Shown here in pieces: positions 61,579 through 64,000 of a stretch of 64,000 bases of DNA. The position numbers and the translations under genes were made by a program. The DNA comes from Niameybacter massiliensis (GTDB taxonomy: Bacteria > Bacillota > Clostridia > Lachnospirales > Cellulosilyticaceae), in the NCBI RefSeq assembly GCF_001282685.1, contig NZ_LN875035.1, positions 910,250-974,249 on the forward strand, in the 5' to 3' direction. The stretch's first letter is position 1; every line of letters begins with the position of its first letter. Under the pieces are notes generated by a model. The model saw only the letters and a list, made by a program, of their open reading frames with translations, was not told the DNA's origin and ran no database searches.

Positions 61579-62836
61579 AATACTTATAATTTAATACTAA
61601 GCAGTCATATTTATAATAACTAGAATAATAAATCTCATCTTGTGCCAGCTGAACAATTTCTTGTAATATTTTATCTAGTGACCATTTATTCATACTCAGG
61701 TTAGAGAATATAATATTTCTTTCTCTCATTTTATCCTTACTAAACTGTTTTTTTAAGTTGTCCCAATCCTGCTTAGTCTCTACTCGGTAAACACCTTCTA
61801 AAATGGTAGGTGTATTAATTGAAAGTAAGGCATTATTATTTGCCTTTGGATATTTTGTTTTATCCCATATATGGCTAAGTTCCATATAGCTATCTTTTTC
61901 ATTAATATAATTATAATATTGTCCTATATGATTACTATCTTGGTCCCCCCATGTAAGATCTACATGATAATAGTTACCTCCAAGTTTTACCAAGTTCCAA
62001 GCGTGTGGTATACCGTCCGCCATTCCTTCAACAATTTGAGTAGGAATTCCTACACTATTTAAAAAATACATTAAACTTTTTGCATATCCATCACATACTG
62101 CTACTGTATCAATAAGCGCGCCACTCATCATATGTTCTGTTTTTGCTTTATTGGTTCCATATGTAATTTTTCTTGCTAAGTAATCAACTAACTTCCATTC
62201 ACGTTCTACTTCTGTCATTTTAGATGTAATCTGACTTGAAATAGTATTATTAATCATCTTATCTACTTGAACAGAATCCTTAGTAAGCCTGCTTTTATCT
62301 TGTACACCATATTCTAGTTTTAAAACGACTTTCGGATTGCGCTCACCATAAACAGTGAGCTTATACTGGCTATAATACAATTTAGGATACTTCATTACCA
62401 ATGTATCTAATTGATTAGAAAATAGGTTTTTCATAGTATCTATAGTATATTTTCCATTTTCAAATCTAAAAGTCATTTCTTCTTGATACGTGTCTAGGCC
62501 ATATTTTAAAATTTCTTCTAATTGACTATTCTTTTCAATATACCATACTTGATTGACTTTTGGTGCAGGTATAGTAAAACAAGTAATTTGTATTTCTCCG
62601 CTTTTATCTTTCTGTGTTACATAGTAAGTTCCTGGCAAAGTAACATTTGTTGATGTTGTAATAGGAGCTGCCAAACTTCCATCTCTAGAAAGAAAAGTTT
62701 CTTTATCTCCTACCTGTATTGTATATGTATTTACATTCCCCACATTTTTCAACACATTGGCTTTAACTTGTACTGCTAAACTACAAACTAGAATCATAAG
62801 TATACCTATTAATCTTAGTCCATAATGCTTTTTCAA
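61577..62836 (-). CDS. Exported transglutaminase-like protein
   Basis: Secreted protein of 419 residues with signal peptide 1-26. Residues about 95-225 precede a transglutaminase-like (papain-fold) domain whose triad is intact: Cys248 in AVCDGYAKSL, His278 in PHAWNLVKL and Asp293 in HVDLTWGD. In bacteria such extracellular domains act as proteases or cross-linkers of surface proteins. It uses a TTG start with AGGAGG seven bases upstream. It follows the GerMN-domain gene by 35 bases on the same strand, so they may be co-expressed. Confidence 0.87.
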   Translation of the reverse strand: MKKHYGLRLIGILMILVCSLAVQVKANVLKNVGNVNTYTIQVGDKETFLSRDGSLAAPITTSTNVTLPGTYYVTQKDKSGEIQITCFTIPAPKVNQVWYIEKNSQLEEILKYGLDTYQEEMTFRFENGKYTIDTMKNLFSNQLDTLVMKYPKLYYSQYKLTVYGERNPKVVLKLEYGVQDKSRLTKDSVQVDKMINNTISSQITSKMTEVEREWKLVDYLARKITYGTNKAKTEHMMSGALIDTVAVCDGYAKSLMYFLNSVGIPTQIVEGMADGIPHAWNLVKLGGNYYHVDLTWGDQDSNHIGQYYNYINEKDSYMELSHIWDKTKYPKANNNALLSINTPTILEGVYRVETKQDWDNLKKQFSKDKMRERNIIFSNLSMNKWSLDKILQEIVQLAQDEIYYSSYYKYDCLVLNYKY

Positions 62837-62871
62837 TACTTCGCCTCCTAATCACCTTAAATCCGAAGGCT

Positions 62872-63918
62872 CTATTTGACTACTCGGATACGCCCTCTTG
62901 AGTCCGCTTGTCCTCCTTTAACAGGATATGCTTCACCTTCTATATTTATTACAACATAATCTGCATCATAATAATACCCAAGCGTTTGCACTAAACTTGC
63001 TAGTACACCCTTTTGTTCTCTTGCATTATAATTTAAATCTACAAATTCTCCACTTAATTCTACATATAGGCAATTCTCATCATCCTTAAAGGTTTTCTCA
63101 ATCGTCACACCATTTGATAGCGTTGTTACATACTCTGAGTCTACTACTCTTTTTAGTAAATCCGTTAAAAAATGTTTAGGTTCCTCATTGGTCATTATAG
63201 CTACTTTTTCCTTAATAAGTTCTAGCACACCCGTTTCTTTTTTAGCTATATAAAGAGATACCGTTTCTTCTTGAGCTTTATTATTTTCTATTTGATTAAG
63301 TTCAAATTCCTGAACGCCATTATCATTTTCATACTTAGCATATATAAGTCCTACTTTTTCCCCATAAACCTCTGTTATTTTGTAATCATCATGTAGTGTT
63401 GTAACCTCAATACCCTTTTGCTCTCCTAATGGTGTGTCATACTTCTTATCTACTTTAGTAATCGTACGTATTGCACCATCCGAAAGCACCCAACTATTTC
63501 CAGCTATAAGTGGCAGTTTGAGCACTGTGTTTTTATATTGTCTCAGTGTAGTATAATTTTCTTTAATAGCTACATCTTCTACAGATGCCACTTCATAGAT
63601 TGCATCTTCTTCCTCAACATAAACTTTTGTTACACTTTTATCTCCATATAAAAATTTAATTTGCATAACATCATTATTTATAAACTCTACCCAACTTGAA
63701 AGTGATTTATGTTTTTCATTACTTTCATAAGTCCATATTGTATCTTTAATAACAGGTAAATAAGTATCTAGTGATACACTTGGTTTTTGAGGTAAGTCTG
63801 CAATTTCTTCTTCTACTAAGATGTCACTAGGTTCTTGCTTTTTAACATAGTTAAATCCTAGACCTATTACAAGTACTGCACAAAGTACAGGAATAACTAC
63901 TCGTTTCTTTAGTTGCAT
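62872..63918 (-). CDS. GerMN domain lipoprotein-like or anchored protein
   Basis: Exported protein of 348 residues with an N-terminal membrane anchor (about 7-25). The middle part (about 50-205) is beta-rich with WVEFINNDVMQIKFLYGDKS. The C-terminal 130 residues match a GerMN domain: LYIAKKETGVLELIKEKVAIM, LSNGVTIEKTFKDDENCLYVEL and ALVQTLGYYYDADYVVINI-like (seen as LASLVQTLGYYYDADYVV). GerM is a spore-formation and germination protein, and GerMN domains are also found in other envelope proteins. AAGGAG lies eight bases before the ATG. Confidence 0.85.
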   Translation of the reverse strand: MQLKKRVVIPVLCAVLVIGLGFNYVKKQEPSDILVEEEIADLPQKPSVSLDTYLPVIKDTIWTYESNEKHKSLSSWVEFINNDVMQIKFLYGDKSVTKVYVEEEDAIYEVASVEDVAIKENYTTLRQYKNTVLKLPLIAGNSWVLSDGAIRTITKVDKKYDTPLGEQKGIEVTTLHDDYKITEVYGEKVGLIYAKYENDNGVQEFELNQIENNKAQEETVSLYIAKKETGVLELIKEKVAIMTNEEPKHFLTDLLKRVVDSEYVTTLSNGVTIEKTFKDDENCLYVELSGEFVDLNYNAREQKGVLASLVQTLGYYYDADYVVINIEGEAYPVKGGQADSRGRIRVVK

Positions 63919-64000
63919 ATTTACACTCCTTTCATCAAGAATGATACCCTTTCTCTTTCATATTACCTAAAAATACGTCTAAAAGCTAGCTTTTTATCGT

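Noticed and set aside
1-64000. tRNA or rRNA genes
   Set aside because: No T-arm consensus followed by an acceptor pair and no rRNA-conserved stretch was noticed; a tRNAscan run would settle it.

Overview
The window looks like a chromosomal segment of a low-GC, spore-forming anaerobic member of the Clostridia, most likely in or near the Lachnospirales (my impression is Cellulosilyticum-like, not verified). The grounds are AT-rich DNA with strong AGGAGG-type ribosome binding sites, a T-box leader before valS, a glmS ribozyme, an [FeFe]-hydrogenase-like sensor, spore-type proteins (a SpoIIE-like phosphatase, a PdaA-like deacetylase, a GerMN domain) and no respiratory chain genes. Most genes lie on the minus strand in short operons separated by clear intrinsic terminators. 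I saw no tRNA, rRNA, prophage, insertion sequence or CRISPR array.

Layout: 1-2440 holds a FecCD-type metal or chelate ABC uptake operon (permease cut by the window edge, lipoprotein receptor, THEP1-like NTPase) behind a guanine-type purine riboswitch. 2445-3332 is a YitT-family protein. 3463-9772 is a complete oligopeptide ABC operon (oppABCDF order on the minus strand, plus a small membrane protein) with a strong oppA-oppB intercistronic hairpin and a 22-bp palindrome near the oppA promoter. 10514-23948 holds housekeeping genes: citrate synthase, valS with a T-box leader, a HAD phosphatase, an S1-domain protein, a sodium symporter, an ABC-F ATPase and peptidase T. 24048-26934 is a P-type cation ATPase under a yybP-ykoY (Mn2+) riboswitch.

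27077-39808 is mostly envelope and small metabolic genes: a large membrane protein, PdaA-like deacetylase, DUF5107/TPR protein, bacteriohemerythrin, DUF2804 protein, NAGPA-like protein, VanY-type carboxypeptidase and a phosphoribosyltransferase-like protein whose PRPP loop lacks its acidic pair. 39929-44771 is an aryl-sulfate sulfotransferase / SLC13 transporter / AraC regulator cluster. 45750-47765 is glmS with its ribozyme. 47897-49240 is an HsmA / MarR / membrane protein operon with a palindromic operator candidate. 49763-50900 has three small poorly known genes, one RelE-like. 51081-54454 is a surface O-acetylation operon (DUF4358 lipoprotein, MBOAT, DHHW). 54628-57751 is a redox or H2-sensing module (2Fe-2S protein, sensory [FeFe]-hydrogenase homologue with PAS, SpoIIE-type phosphatase). 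57988-64000 has a MATE exporter, a LacI regulator and secreted or envelope proteins.

The most unusual material is non-coding. At 44882-45521 a well-formed promoter, about 600 nt of gene-free DNA containing a 19-bp stem whose G-U pairs favour minus-strand RNA, and an intrinsic terminator together look like an independent large structured ncRNA gene. A second gene-free block at 35730-36527 has nested long-range stems and shares a core motif with the first. Both deserve covariance-model searches. Assignments here rest on reading the sequence and on family knowledge; no database search was run.
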